The notes under the pieces are model-generated. The model worked only from the letters and a program-made list of their open reading frames with translations. It was not told the DNA's origin and did no database searches. Below are positions 32,611 to 44,574 of a stretch of DNA of 64,000 nucleotides, in pieces. The stretch's first letter is position 1; each line of letters opens with the position of its first letter. The translations under genes and the position numbers were made by a program. Origin of the DNA: Protea cynaroides (Eukaryota > Streptophyta > Magnoliopsida > Proteales > Proteaceae); contig CM053275.1 of NCBI GenBank assembly GCA_028583415.1, positions 82,832,805 to 82,896,804 on the forward strand. Direction: 5' to 3'.

Positions 32611-33535
32611 CCTTCCTTCTAATTCCTCTTGCAAACAAGTAGAGGCTCAGAGCCAACTAAGGAATTGTTAAATATTGTTGACAAACTGTTACGATGAAAT
32701 CATCTTTATCTTTCACTTATACATTTAGTAATTAAGTTATACTTCATTTCGCATCCAAACGCCTAGCAATAGAAAAGTAAAATAAAATTTATAACTTTCC
32801 CCTTCCAATCCATCTAAGCCTTAGCATCCATTTGTTCCCATGTAAAATGGGGAAAAGGTAAATTTTCCTCTACAATAGTATTTTTTTTTTATTGTCTACT
32901 TTAATATGAAATGCAAAGAAAGGCATCAAAATGATAGGATCCCAATGTTTTCACCAACTTTGGTTACAATAATATATCCCATAAGGGCCGGGGTAAGCCT
33001 TTGATGGCAATGCTTGAGTTTCAATTCAACCTTGTACTTGTAATATTTTACGATTTAGATACATCTAGATGTTAATTTTGTACATCCTTTGTTTTAGTTA
33101 ATATATTCTTTCTTAATCTTGTACATCCTCTTTTTTAGTTATATACTCTTTAATGACCTTTTGCAATAAAATTATTTCCCATATGGGGCCCTTTATTTAG
33201 TTGTAATAATTTTCCAGCCTATTATGTAAAATATATATATCTTGTACATCCTCTTTTTTAGTTATATACTCTTTAATGGCCTTTGGCAATAAAATTATTT
33301 CCCATATGGGGCCCTTTATTTAGTTGTAATAATTTTCCAGCCTATTATGTAAAATATATATATATATATATTATATTTCAATGCCAATAATTTTTTACCT
33401 GAAAAATCTTCAACATCTAAAATTTTCCTATTTTCCAATGATTTTTTTTTTACATCAGAATAAACCAAGAAAAATACTTCACAAGAAACCAAAGGAAAAC
33501 AAGAAAATATAAAACCCTAAAAAAGAAATTCACAA
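32611..33535 (-). repeat. 3' flank of UGT C, a triplicated module
   Basis: Shared with 41640-42358 and 47880-48475 (for example TTGTTCCCATGTAAAATGGG, and GGTTACAAT followed by ATCCCATAAGGG). It is also the right arm of the inverted repeat with the D flank. No gene. Confidence 0.8.
33118..33363. repeat. 123-bp direct duplication
   Basis: Units 33118-33240 and 33241-33363 begin CTTGTACATCC and end in a TATATA run. They differ at about two positions, so the duplication is recent. Confidence 0.88.
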
Positions 33536-34961
33536 CTATACTTGGGATTTCCATTTATGTGCCACCTCCGAAAGTGATTTTAGAGAGAACCCCTCTTCAC
33601 TCAGTACCTTTGTAGCTGAGTACTTGAGCATTCTCATCCTTTTCCGTGCTTTCTTTCCTTCATCCCCTTCCATTAAACACTTCACCACCTTAGCAATCTC
33701 TAGTTTCCTCACTATCCTATTCTTCTCAACTTTAGGCCTCAAGGCTACCTTCAAATCCTCAACCATCATTGTTGCATTCATCTTCTGTTCTACAAAGAGA
33801 GGCCACGCAATCAAGGGCACCCCATGAACCACACTTTCTAAGGTTGAATTCCAACCACAGTGGGTAAGGAAACCTCCTGTCGAGGCATGGCTAAGAACTT
33901 GTATCCGTGGAGCCCATGAGCGTACCACCAAACCCTTCCCTTTGGTCCTCTCTAAGAAACCGTCTAGTAAAAACATTAAAGGGTCTTCTTCTTCAGTGAC
34001 TTGGGTACCTAAATAGGTAGTATTTGGGCTCTTCACAACCCATAAGAATCTTTGCTTACTAAGCTCCAATCTCAAGGCTAATTAGTTAAGCTGCTCCCAT
34101 GAGCGGGCTTCAACACTCTAGAATGAAGCAAACAACACTGAACCAACGGGTTGATTGTTCAACTAGTTGAAGCAGTCAGATTTATCAGCTCCATTTCTCA
34201 AACCATTTTGTATGAGTAGCCCGACGGGTAAATAGGTGGCACACTTGAGTCTCCTCCTTCCTTCAAACCCTTGATAGCACCTTCTTCCATGTTCGTGAAG
34301 CTATTCAAGAGGATACCCAACCAATCTGAAACGCTTGGGATGGTATAAAGTCCATGTGTATACTTTACTCTGTCAATCTTGGATTGGGTCCATCAAATCT
34401 CTTCCATGAAGTGGCACACAGGATAAGAATTGTTGTAGTGCATCCAATCAATTTCACTAATTCATAGAGGTCTCTATATTCGCAAGAGTACGTCTCATTA
34501 AGCTTAGGCAAATGAAAGTACAATGACAATAGCATGGCCGGCGAAGGTAAGAAGATGTAAGAAGGAACATTGAATTCTTTAACCACATCAAATGCATCAC
34601 TGCCAAAGAGATCAACAACCATGGCAGCAATGGGAGCTGTGGCTGTTAATACCTCAAAAGCATTATGTAGTGAAGAGAGAGAACGGGATATTGTGAGGTA
34701 TATATGGGTTTTAGACATTTGTATCCTTGGAGAGGTCGTCAAGGTTAACAGGGAAAAGGAACATGGTATCAATGGATTTTGGAGGCTATCCAAAACCTCT
34801 TTTTGGGTTTTGGTTGGAGAACCGTCACTTGGGATTATAAATGTGATGGAAAAATCATGGTGATGGACGAACTGCTTTGCAAACTCAACAAGAGGGATGA
34901 GATGATCCATACCCCAGGCAAGAAGAATCACAATTTGCGGAGTTTGTTTTGATCCTTTTAT
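33536..34961 (-). pseudogene. UGT copy C: UGT72-like glycosyltransferase pseudogene
   Basis: Single exon, convergent with copy D. The expected ATG is ATA at 34959-34961 (IKGSKQTPQIVILL). The N-terminal half is open, with GMDHLIPLVEFAKQ (Gly to Asp beside the catalytic-type His), and VVDLFGSDAFDVV and NETYSCEYRDL later. A 22-bp insertion at about 34430-34451 breaks the frame before CVPLHGRDLMDP. In the middle section (34076-34370) several stops follow, including TAG for the Trp of LNWLN. The last 179 codons are open, with an undamaged PSPG box (WAPRIQVLSHASTGG...HCGWNS...FVEQ), ending KWKSQV. Start loss, insertion and stops rule out a full enzyme. The clean C-terminal part probably reflects late decay rather than function. 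Confidence 0.93.
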
Positions 34962-36889
34962 GGTGGTGTCGGTGCTTTCAAGGGTTGAAGAAGTCAAAAG
35001 GGAAATTACAAGAGGACTTTGTGATGAGCTTGAGAAAGATTTACTTTGGAGGCTTGTAGCGTAAGGAATGGAGGTGGGATTATATATACAGAGGTTCGGC
35101 CCAACCTCTTTGTTATCATTGCCTCTAACAGCTGTTTAGAAAATAAAATAAAATTATATTGATTAAGAAAATTTTGTAATTCATTATTTTTGTTGCATGA
35201 ATTTATGTTCTCCCATATTCCAATTTATTTGTGAGGTCTACTCACGTCACAAGAAACTCCGTGAAGCATTAAGGCTTTAATATATATATCATCATATTTT
35301 GGGATCTGGGTTCAATAGAGAGGAGGAAAATATAAATAAAAATAAATAGATTTTGAGCTGTCATTGAAAGATATGTTAGGAATTACCTTACAATTTAATA
35401 TTTTATTTATTTTCAAGTTATGATACGACATACCTTTATAAGAACATTCACCTTAATATTATTATAAAAAAAATTTTAAATGAAAATCTTTAATTGATTT
35501 TGGTGTGTGTGGATTACACACCCCTCTATGGTCTAATTTATTTTATTTGTTTATTATAATGCGTGTGGGTGACACACTGACAGTTCTCTCATTTTTAGAA
35601 ATTAAGTTTTGAAAGAAGATTCTTTGATTTATAGATTAGAAAAATCTATGGTGGGGTGATAGGTGGGGAGGGACGAAACTTTGTAAATAAAAGATGCGTA
35701 TTTAATGTCAATTTCTGTATACCACATTTGGCCGGGAAAAAAAAAAAAAAACTTTGTGTGTAGATTATTATCTTGAATTTACCAATGCACTAAAGGGTTA
35801 TAATCTCTCAAATGTTGGGGAACATAGACACAACTACGCAACAGCCATATACACAAGTACCTAGGTAAGACAAGTTGTTCGTGTAGATTCTTCTTTTGTG
35901 ATTTCATGAATTCATTTATTTTTCTTATAAATTTTGGTAAATATCATTTACTTTCTTTGAAAACAAGTATGACACCAAAAGCTTATGTCACACTTGTTAT
36001 TCATGTTGGACGAAAAAAGATTATTCATTGAAGAATATGGTGGTAAAATTAACTGAAAACTAAAAGAGACCGTTAATATGATCTTGAATTACCATGGGTT
36101 CATTGAGGTACGTAGCCCAGGATCTCCTCCCTCTTGATACAAAACAAGCATTGTAGCATTTTCCTCGTTTCGAAAAAGAAAAATCGACAAGAAGTACCCA
36201 ATGAAATTAATTGAATTAGAGCCTAAAATTCAATATGCGAGTAATCAAGATCATGTTCTCTTCATCCAATGGTCGGAATAGATACATCATTTGCTCATCT
36301 AGCAAAATAAATGCCTTGTGACATTTGAAAAAATAACAGATCATGATGACAATAAGAATTTTCTTTTTCTAACTGATCCAATCCATTTATTATTCGACTA
36401 TCATCATATTCTAGAACTTGGTTATATAGATATATGCAAAAATAAAATTAGACATAAATAGCTTTGAGTTGATATTAAAGACAAATCCCCCGTTCATCCA
36501 AAAAAAAAAGACCCATCCCCTCATAACTCAATATTGAACTTATTTATAGGATTTCCACTCACAAGAAACTTTTCGTGGCATTACATCTCAATCATCACAT
36601 TTTGGAATTTTGTTAAATAGAAAAATGAGAAATTTAAAATTAAGGAAAAATAATTTTGGACTGGCAATGAAGGATACGCTTTTTATAATTCAATATTTTA
36701 TTTATTTATTCTTATAAAATTTAAAATTAATAAAAAAACTTGATGCAAAAAATAAATAAATATAATATCAAATTGTGAAAAGATGTACCTTTCACTATTA
36801 ACTCAGTGGCTCAAAAAATCATTAGCAAAAAAATTTTCAAAAAGCCAAGTGGCCCTCATGGATAGTGGTTTCATGTGTGGTTTCTTGTC
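34962..36889 (-). repeat. Upstream flank of UGT C
   Basis: The most complete copy of the UGT upstream module, about 1.9 kb, which serves as reference for copies A and B. A TATA-like run lies at 35080-35088, followed on the minus strand by TCCCAC, about 120 bp from the lost start codon. Ends where the TRIM-like element begins. No gene. Confidence 0.8.
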
Positions 36890-36894
36890 CTAAC

Positions 36895-38654
36895 TGTTAA
36901 AACAAAAGCGCAAATCAAGAAAAACGAAAAACAAGAATTTATTGTGATTTAGTATTTCAACACGGGATACCTATCTTTACTCAAAGAAAGAGAGGTTTTC
37001 TTTATTTTTTTAAAAAATCTACAGTTCTCTGTATCTGACAAAATATTCTTCTTTATCAGTCTTTCTAAAGGTTTTTCCCACAAAGACAATATATAGGGAT
37101 CCCTATAAACCCTAATCCCCTACACAATTACAGGTTAACCCCGTATATATAATAGAGTCAAACCTTAATACAAGTACTACCCTGATAATTGTGTGGATCC
37201 TACAGAATACAAGACACCAACTCAACAAATCTCCATCTGGCTTGAATTCTACAAACCACTTTGAAGAAAGACCCGTTAATATTGATTCTGTAAAATACGT
37301 CTATCGTCTCTGTCAAATCGCTACACCCAAACTGGCATAGTCCACACCCTATCTAGGTGTCCCGCACAACTCACCGTCATATGATGTGATGTCTCCACCT
37401 CTCTCATTGTCATAGTATCTATCAGAAAGATCTTTGTCACTCACAGTCCTCTGCAACTCTAATTGCATTGGAATCCGAACGTCTCACCTTTGCACCTCTA
37501 GTGTTGATCTAAAGATCTAATTTTTCATCCCAGTCCTCTAGTCCTTCTTTATCCCACGATACACCATCAACTGACCATGATGCACACTGTGCCAGTATTC
37601 AAGCCCGCCGTCAGATCTAGGAAAAAACCTCCTTAATTTGATCAAGGCCACAAACTACTGTCCTCACAACCATCACACCAAAAGCCCCTAGAGCATGCTC
37701 ACCCCTATAGCAGATCGGCACTGCTAAACTAGCTCCAACTCTCATATAAAATAATGGATCTGACCCTCTACTCAACACGCTACACCAGGCCTTGTCCAAC
37801 CCAACAATTAATACCCCTTGTTGCATCCGTTGATCCTTCAGATCCCCTGTTGCAACCACTGATGACTCGAAACCAAGCAGGCAGCATCACTACCACTGCC
37901 AATCCAAATCCTTCGACCAACATCCCTCCCGAAGATGCCGGTACATCCGTCACTAGCAGAATACCTTGGACCTCCTCTTTCGTCTTCGATTTTGACAAAG
38001 AAAAATAAAACATCACTAGATTTGAAAAACCTCTCTCCAATCAGTACTCCTCTTTTTTTGTCAACGTATCTTTTTTTTTTTCTTTCTTCCTTTTTTTTTT
38101 TTTTTTTTTTTGTTAATTCCTTTTTATGTAATGATACACATTAATGTGTATTTTTTAAAAAAAAACCTACAAAAATTCAAAAACGTTATCTTGTCTGACG
38201 GGTTTCAAATTTTTTTTTTCTTCTGTTTTTTTCTTCCTATCAACATCTACACACCTCCCTCTTTCTTTTAGATTCGTTTTCAGTCTATCGACCTTCAGTT
38301 CTGATACCATTTATTAGGAATGAAAACGTAAATTAAAAAAAACGAAAAACAAAAATTTATCGTGGTTCAGCACTCTAATTCGGGATGCCCACCTTTACCC
38401 AGAGAAAGAGACTTTCTTCATTCTTTCTTCATTCCCAAAAAAAATTCTACAGTTCTCTGCACCTAACAAAGTATTCTCCTCTGTCAGTCTTATCTACGAT
38501 TTTTCTCATAAAGACAGTATATAGGGACCTCTAGAAACTCTAATCCCCACATAATTATCGATTTATTCTGTATATGTAATAGATCTAAACTCTAATACAA
38601 GTATTATTCTGATAACTGTGTAGATCCCACAAAATATAAGACACCAACTCAACA
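36895..38654 (-). mobile_element. TRIM-like miniature LTR retrotransposon
   Basis: Direct repeats at 36895-37227 and 38312-38654 (333 and 343 bp) end in CAACTCAACA; their complement begins TGTTGAGTTG. On the minus strand, TGGTATCAGAAC next to the right repeat is a Met-tRNA-type primer site. AGATGGAGATT next to the left repeat can be the purine tract. CTAAC (36890-36894) and ATAAC (38655-38659) fit a 5-bp target duplication with one change, and UGT flank A keeps the empty site CCTAACATC. The 1.1 kb interior has two short minus-strand frames (37617-37859, 37780-38040) of no known family and no gag or pol. Confidence 0.82.
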
Positions 38655-38689
38655 ATAACATCAAGATTTTTTTTTAAATTATTATTTGG

Positions 38690-39690
38690 GGGTGCGTGTT
38701 CCTCCATGGTCTCATTGATCCCATAATGATACAGGAGGCAAACAACTTGCTCGTGAACTAATATTTTATTTGTTTTTACAAGAAAAAGAATACATTTATA
38801 GAATCAGGAGGAAGAATTAATAAGAACAACTTGTCTATCTACCCAGATATTCTAGGATCCAAATCGTCTCGTGCGGCAGGAGGTTCCTGCCGTCGATCCA
38901 AGGACCTGGGTTGAGTCTGGCCGTCTGCCAATACATTGGGGGGTGGACCGACTGAAATCTGGCCCTTGACAAGCGACGGGACCGCAGGAGAGGATTTAGT
39001 TGCGATATTCTACATGTTTATCGTGTCTGTGTTCACCAACACTTGACATAATAATATAAGTCCATTCAGTGAATTGGTGGATTCATGAATAAATTAAATT
39101 TAAAAAAAAATGAGGGAACTGCAATGTGTCACTCACACGTTCCAAGATAAATAAATAAAATAAATTAAACCATGGAGAGAATCTGTAATCCACATTAACA
39201 CCAAAATAAATTAAAGAGAAACCTATTTAAAAATATTGTTAATAATTTCTAACGTGAATAATCTTTGAGTAGACAACCAAAGCTATGTTCTCTCATAACT
39301 TAAAAATAAATAAATAAATGGAAAAAAAAAATTGTGCTTTACTAACCAAACATGATAGGGAGAGATCGAGGTCAAATATCTACTATCTATTTACAAAGTT
39401 TTGCTTTTGTCATCCCTTCCTATCTCCCACCTCAGTTTTTCTCTGATATATCAATCAAAGAATCTTTTCCTATAGATTATTGAGTTGTGAGATGCCATCC
39501 CCTTCACAACCAGCTCAGAATTAATTATTTTTTTTATTTCTCTGTCTCTCTGGTTAGCCAAGCTCCAAAATATGATGATATTAGAGTTATAATTATGCTC
39601 TCTTACCAAAAAAAAAAAAAAAAGAATTATAATTATGCTCCATGAAGTTTAAAAATTAAAAACAAAAGACAAGGAAGTTGGGTCAAGTCT
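38690..39690 (+). repeat. Orphan UGT upstream flank, copy E
   Basis: Plus-oriented copy of the UGT upstream module, aligned with copy G (45900-47030) and in inverse with A and C. It contains the MITE at 38855-39004. No UGT follows it. A T-rich run lies just to its left at 38047-38112. No gene. Confidence 0.78.
38855..39004. mobile_element. MITE, hAT-like, 150 bp with perfect 8-bp target duplication
   Basis: ATATTCTA flanks both sides (38847-38854, 39005-39012). Starts GGATCCAAATCGTCTC, the same terminus as the MITE at 17673, and ends GAGAGGATTTAGTTGCG. Copy G at about 45980 has the uninterrupted site (ACCTAGATATTTCTGTATGC), which confirms the insertion. Confidence 0.9.
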
Positions 39691-39694
39691 CTCT

Positions 39695-39699
<5 letters not shown>

Positions 39700-39737
<38 letters not shown>
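39700..39737. repeat. (AT)n microsatellite
   Basis: About 19 AT units at the end of flank E. Confidence 0.93.
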
Positions 39738-39739
<2 letters not shown>

Positions 39740-41640
39740 ATTCTTATTGCTACAATATCAGGTTCGTACTGGTTGGGATTCGCTTTCCAGGTATAGTTAT
39801 TAAAATATTGGTTTAATGGGCTCTTGTCAGTATTAATTATCAGGTTATTGTTGATTTGATTATGATCCATTGAATTGGTTTTGATCAGTCTTATTGATGA
39901 ATCTGATCCTATTTTGTTTTTCATTGATCTTTAAAAATCAAGCTCAAATCCAGTGTGGGAGTTTCCATCCCGTTGCTCCCCCTCATGTGATAGGGGGACA
40001 ACTCAGATTCGTATGTCTCAATGTTTAATTACTGTAGGACTTGATTGGCTATGATACCATGTGGAATTATTTAACCCTAAAGCTTAAGTTATTAGGTAGA
40101 TAAATCAACTAATATATTAAGATATCTTAATTCCCAATGTTTTCTAATGTTGGATTATTCTCAACCATTTCCCACTTGAGAGAAATATCATTGGGGATTA
40201 CCAATAAAGTTTGGTTGAACATGCAGAAACCTTTCCTCAAAAGCTTAGATTGCCTCTAAGGATCCAGATAGAAAGACTGAAGGAGGGGGAGATGAGTTCA
40301 GTTCACTTACAGTTACATGTATTATCCCTGGGACCTCATTACTATCCACCGGATGTGGGACCCACCTATAAAAAACGGTACCCATTAGATACGGACGATG
40401 ATGGGATCCCTTAGAGGAAACTATCTATTATGGGGAACAAGGTTAAATCTAGAAATTAACCAATTCAAAATTGCCTATTAATTTTTTTTCTCGATAAAAT
40501 TAAATAAACGAAAAAGGGGGGGGGGGGGAAGGAATCATAACCACACTTAGGAGATCCATTTGCACGCCACCTCTGAGTGGCTTCCATCCATATCGAAAAA
40601 CCAAACCTACAATCCAGTTTAATAAGATTTTTGTCCCCCCTTTTTTTTTATTATTATTATTTCAGATTTAGGTTTGGATTCAATTTTGACACCATGCAGC
40701 ATGCATAGTAAAATCACTGCTGTGGTAAGGTTTGGTGATGTCGGATCCGCATCGTCTTCTCCCAGTGGTTTGAGAGGACAGTGGCAACCTATCCCGAATG
40801 ATTGTCATGTGACTCTCGGTGAAACCATAAAAGTATCACTATGATACTACCAAAAAGATGGGATATAAATCATTTCATGCCTTACATGCTGGTATGAGGA
40901 ATTCCAATTACTGTAATTTATTATGCACACATATTGATGTATTGATATACACATGGATGACAATCACTGAATTTTCTAATGCCAACATGATAGACATGAG
41001 AGGATTTGAATTCAAACAAGTGTCACTCTCTATGCAAAAAATTCATCCATAACTTTGATAAGACATAAAATAATAAAAGATAATCCATGGATTCAAAGGT
41101 TTTTCTTGATGGTTGTACCCCATCTTTTATTCAATGAATTTATCTTTTACCAAAAAAAAAAAAAAAAAAAGGTTTTTTCTCATGAAATTTGGATTTTGGG
41201 TAAAGGTATCAAAAATCAAATTATTGGAGAAACATAGAAAAAGAAGGGGAAGGGTAGAAAGGAAGAAATTTAGGATATATATCTCCGAAATCAACAACAT
41301 TAATCAATTCATGGCTAGGGAAGAGAGAGATTTTCATCATAAAGTTTGTCAACATCTAAGAATTCTTTAGGTTCTGTTTGGTTGCAAAGGGAATTAAAAG
41401 AAAGGAAAATAAATTTTTTAAACTGAGAAAGTAATTTCTTTTTTTTATAATTACAACACATGCATGCAATTGCATGATGCATTTGTAAAATCATTCTAGA
41501 TTCAGTTATCTACTTACCTTACACTTTTTTTCGTATCCAAATCCCTTGCAACTGATAAGTAAAATAAAATTTATATAAAATAAGTATGATTACAAGTTTC
41601 ATTTTGAGATATTAAAATTTTCATTTCCCTTTAATTTTTC
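39738..41640. other. Non-genic sequence between flank E and UGT F
   Basis: 40290-40440 and 41220-41400 have counterparts at 47105-47225 and 47470-47650, so they belong to the duplicated E-F / G-H block. Contains a poly-G run (40517-40528) and TTTTACC plus poly-A at about 41146, like a retroposon tail. Open frames here are short and unrecognised. Confidence 0.5.
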
Positions 41641-42215
41641 CTTTCCAACCCATTCAAGCCTTAATATCCTTCTGTTCCCATGTAAAATGGGAAAAGGAAA
41701 ATTTTCCAAGACATTAGAAGTTTTCACAGTTTATTTTAATATAAAATACAAAAAAAGCAATCAAAATGATAGGATCCTGACGATTTCACCCAACTTTGGT
41801 TACAATATTATTTCCCATAAGGGTCAGGGTCACCTAGTTGATGGCAATGCTGGACTTTCAATTCAATCTTGTACTTGTAGTATTTTTCGATTTAAATATA
41901 TCTAGATTACGATTTAAATATATCTAGATGTTAATCTAGCTTGTACATCCTCTGTTTTACTTAGTATATTCTTTCTTAATCTTCTACCTGCATCCTCATT
42001 TATTAGTTAATATACTCTTTATTGACCTTTGACAATAAAAAATTATTTCCTATATGGGGCCGTTTCATTTTTTTTTTTTTTGGTAAATACCGGGCCGTTT
42101 CTTTAGTTGAAATAATTCCCCATCGTTTTAAGTATCAAAAAAAAAACAAAAAAATCCATGCCAATAATTTTTTACCTGAAAAGTTTTCATCATCTAAAAT
42201 TTTTCTATTTTCAAA

Positions 42216-42246
<31 letters not shown>

Positions 42247-42358
42247 TACATCTGGATAAACCGTGAAGAATCCTTTTTGCAAGAAAATTTTCCACCCTTC
42301 TTACTTGGGAACAAAAGGAAAATAAAAGAATATCAAACCCTAAGAAAGAAATTCATAA
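41641..42358 (-). repeat. 3' flank of UGT F
   Basis: Matches the 3' flanks of C and H. Includes an (AT)n run at 42219-42246. No gene. Confidence 0.78.
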
Positions 42359-43005
42359 CCATATTTGGAATTTTCATTTAGGTGCCACCTTTGAGAGTAT
42401 TTTCAAGAAGACCCCTCTTTACTTAATACCTTTGTCGCCAAATCCTTAAGCATTTTCATCCTTCTCCGTGCCCTCTTTCCTTCATCCCCTTACATTAAGC
42501 ACTTCACCACAATAGCAATTTTTAGTCTCCTCACTATCCCATTCTTCTCAGTTTTAGGCTTCAAAGCTACCTTCAAATCCTCAACCATCATCACTGCATT
42601 CATCTTTTGTTCTACAAAGAATGGCTATGCGATCAACGGGACCCCATGAACCACACTCTCTAAAGTTGAGTTCCAACCATAGTGGGTAAGGAAACCTCCT
42701 GTCAAGGCATGGCTGAGAACTTGTATCTGTGGAGCTCATGAGCATACCACCAAACCCCTCCCTTTGGTCCTCTCTAAGAAACCATCTGGCAAAAACATTA
42801 AAAGGTCTTCTTCTTCAGTGGCTTGGGCACCTAAATAAGTGGTATTTGGACTCTTCACAACACATAAGAATATTTGCTTACTAAGCTCCAATTTCAAGGT
42901 TAATTCATTAAGCTGCTCCCACGAGAGGGCTCCAACGCTCCCAAATGAAACAAACAACATTGAACCAATGGGTTGATTGTTCAACCAGTTGAGGCAGCCA
43001 GAAAG
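42359..43005 (-). pseudogene. UGT copy F: C-terminal half only, with stops
   Basis: Minus strand from SGCLNWLNNQPIGSMLFVSF to the C terminus; the N-terminal half is missing and similarity ends at about 43005. Relative to copy H it has TGA for the Trp that opens the PSPG box (VVCS*APQIQV), HYGWNS for HCGWNS, TAG for the Trp in LIAWP, and TAA for a Glu near the end. The terminal stop itself has changed to TGG. It lies in the same position in the E-F block as copy H does in the G-H block. Clearly dead, and the most decayed UGT copy here. Confidence 0.92.
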
Positions 43006-43008
43006 GAT

Positions 43009-44574
43009 CAATTACTGAATAAGGGGGTTTCCATTTGACGATGGAATGCCACAAAAAAGTGACACGGGTCTAGTGTCATCCGTGAGATCAGTTCAAAACA
43101 TTCCCCAATTTATGAAGTTTCCATCACACCCTTATTTACGATGCCTCTTTTAGAATTAGCTATTCTAAAAGAATGACGTGTTCATGGTAGCATCATAGTG
43201 TCACCAAAATGTATTTTAGCATCACAAAATGTCACGGTAGTGGTGGAATCACCCTGCATTGTGAAACATGTTAACATTATATATGTTGCTGCTGAAAACT
43301 GGATGTGCTCACTCGCCCGTGTCCCGTGAAACAAAGATAAGGAGTTAACGGAATCGGGACATGATTCCCGGTGTCCGCTCTGATGGTGAAGTCAGTAACA
43401 GAACAAACAATCCAAAACTATACCAAAATGATTAACCAGGAGGGTATGGGGATGAACAGAATTCAAGAAGGACGGAGATGACTGTTAATCAAGAGCTTAA
43501 TTGTGTTAGAATGGTTTACCTCTTATCTGATTACTATCTTAAATAGATTGAGAGAGAGTTCCCATTAAATTTCTAGCTTAACCACCTATCTGCCAGGAGC
43601 GTGTACGACATCCTTGCAACACCGTATGATAGATATCCAACGACCAATCTTAATGTCGTGTCGTTTGTGATTACCAATCTTCATAACCGCTGACATGATC
43701 ATCCCAAGAACAATTAAAGAACCACGTATGCGCCCCTTGCCACAGTTACAGACAGACCAGGCATCACAAACACATGTGAGGAGGGGCCTAGTGGGTATCC
43801 ACGCGGTCCTCTTCTTTAGATGACGAGCCGGCGAGATGCGACTTGTTAATAATGATAAATCCGTCTCGCATTGGAGGACAAGTTGAGCTAACCAGGATGT
43901 GCACCACTGCTTAGTACGTTGACACCTATGGACACGTGTCATCTAATTGTCGGAAGACAAAATATGGCCAGTTTGCTGGCTAGGGCATGGACAATAACAG
44001 ATCCTGTTTCATAGCCGGGGTCTGGAGGTTCCTCGTAGCCGTGTTAGAGGAGTTTGCTGGCTAGAGCATGGACAATAACAGATCCTGTTTCATAGCCAGA
44101 GCATCGGCGTAGTTTTATTGGGTTTCAATAGGACGAGGCCACCCCAGCAATGGGGTGGGGAAAGGGAAGTGGGTAAAGGGTCCCTTTCGCTTTATTTCAG
44201 TTTAGGTTGGGAATTTTATTCGGCAACGGTCACATACACCGGGAGAAAAGGTGACGATAGCAAGCCTCTCCCCGTAGAGGCACCTACGGCAGAATCCGTC
44301 ATCTTGGTAGGAATTCCTTCAAAAAGAAAAAGTGAAGCTCTTCGCCGGCCCTATACTCCAGGGAAACGATCCAAAATCAGGAGAGTCAACCCGAGTAGTC
44401 AATTGACGGAAAATAGAAGTAACAGAAGAGCGGTACAATGTACCGAGAGGCCCTATCTCTGAAATCCATTGTGAATGGCCATAATCGGCTAGGACTCTTT
44501 TAACCGGTGTAGTTTGACAATGTGAATCATTTTCATCTTTGTTCGCAGATGTAGCATATTACATTAATGTGTGG
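43009..44574. other. Unassigned region without a recognisable gene
   Basis: Less AT-rich than its neighbours. Open frames at 43586-43942 (-) and 44118-44462 (+) match no family I know and lack a gene-like context. A 47-bp direct repeat (AGTTTGCTGGCTAGNGCATG...) lies at 43970-44016 and 44051-44097 with one mismatch. It could be part of an unrecognised transposon. Confidence 0.45.

Noticed and set aside
33624..33827. Plus-strand frame opposite UGT C, and a similar one at 48564-48767
   Set aside because: Antisense shadow of the UGT C-terminal region; it recurs only because the UGT copies are homologous.
44118..44462. 114-codon plus-strand frame
   Set aside because: No known domain and no promoter or splice support; unlike other genes in composition.
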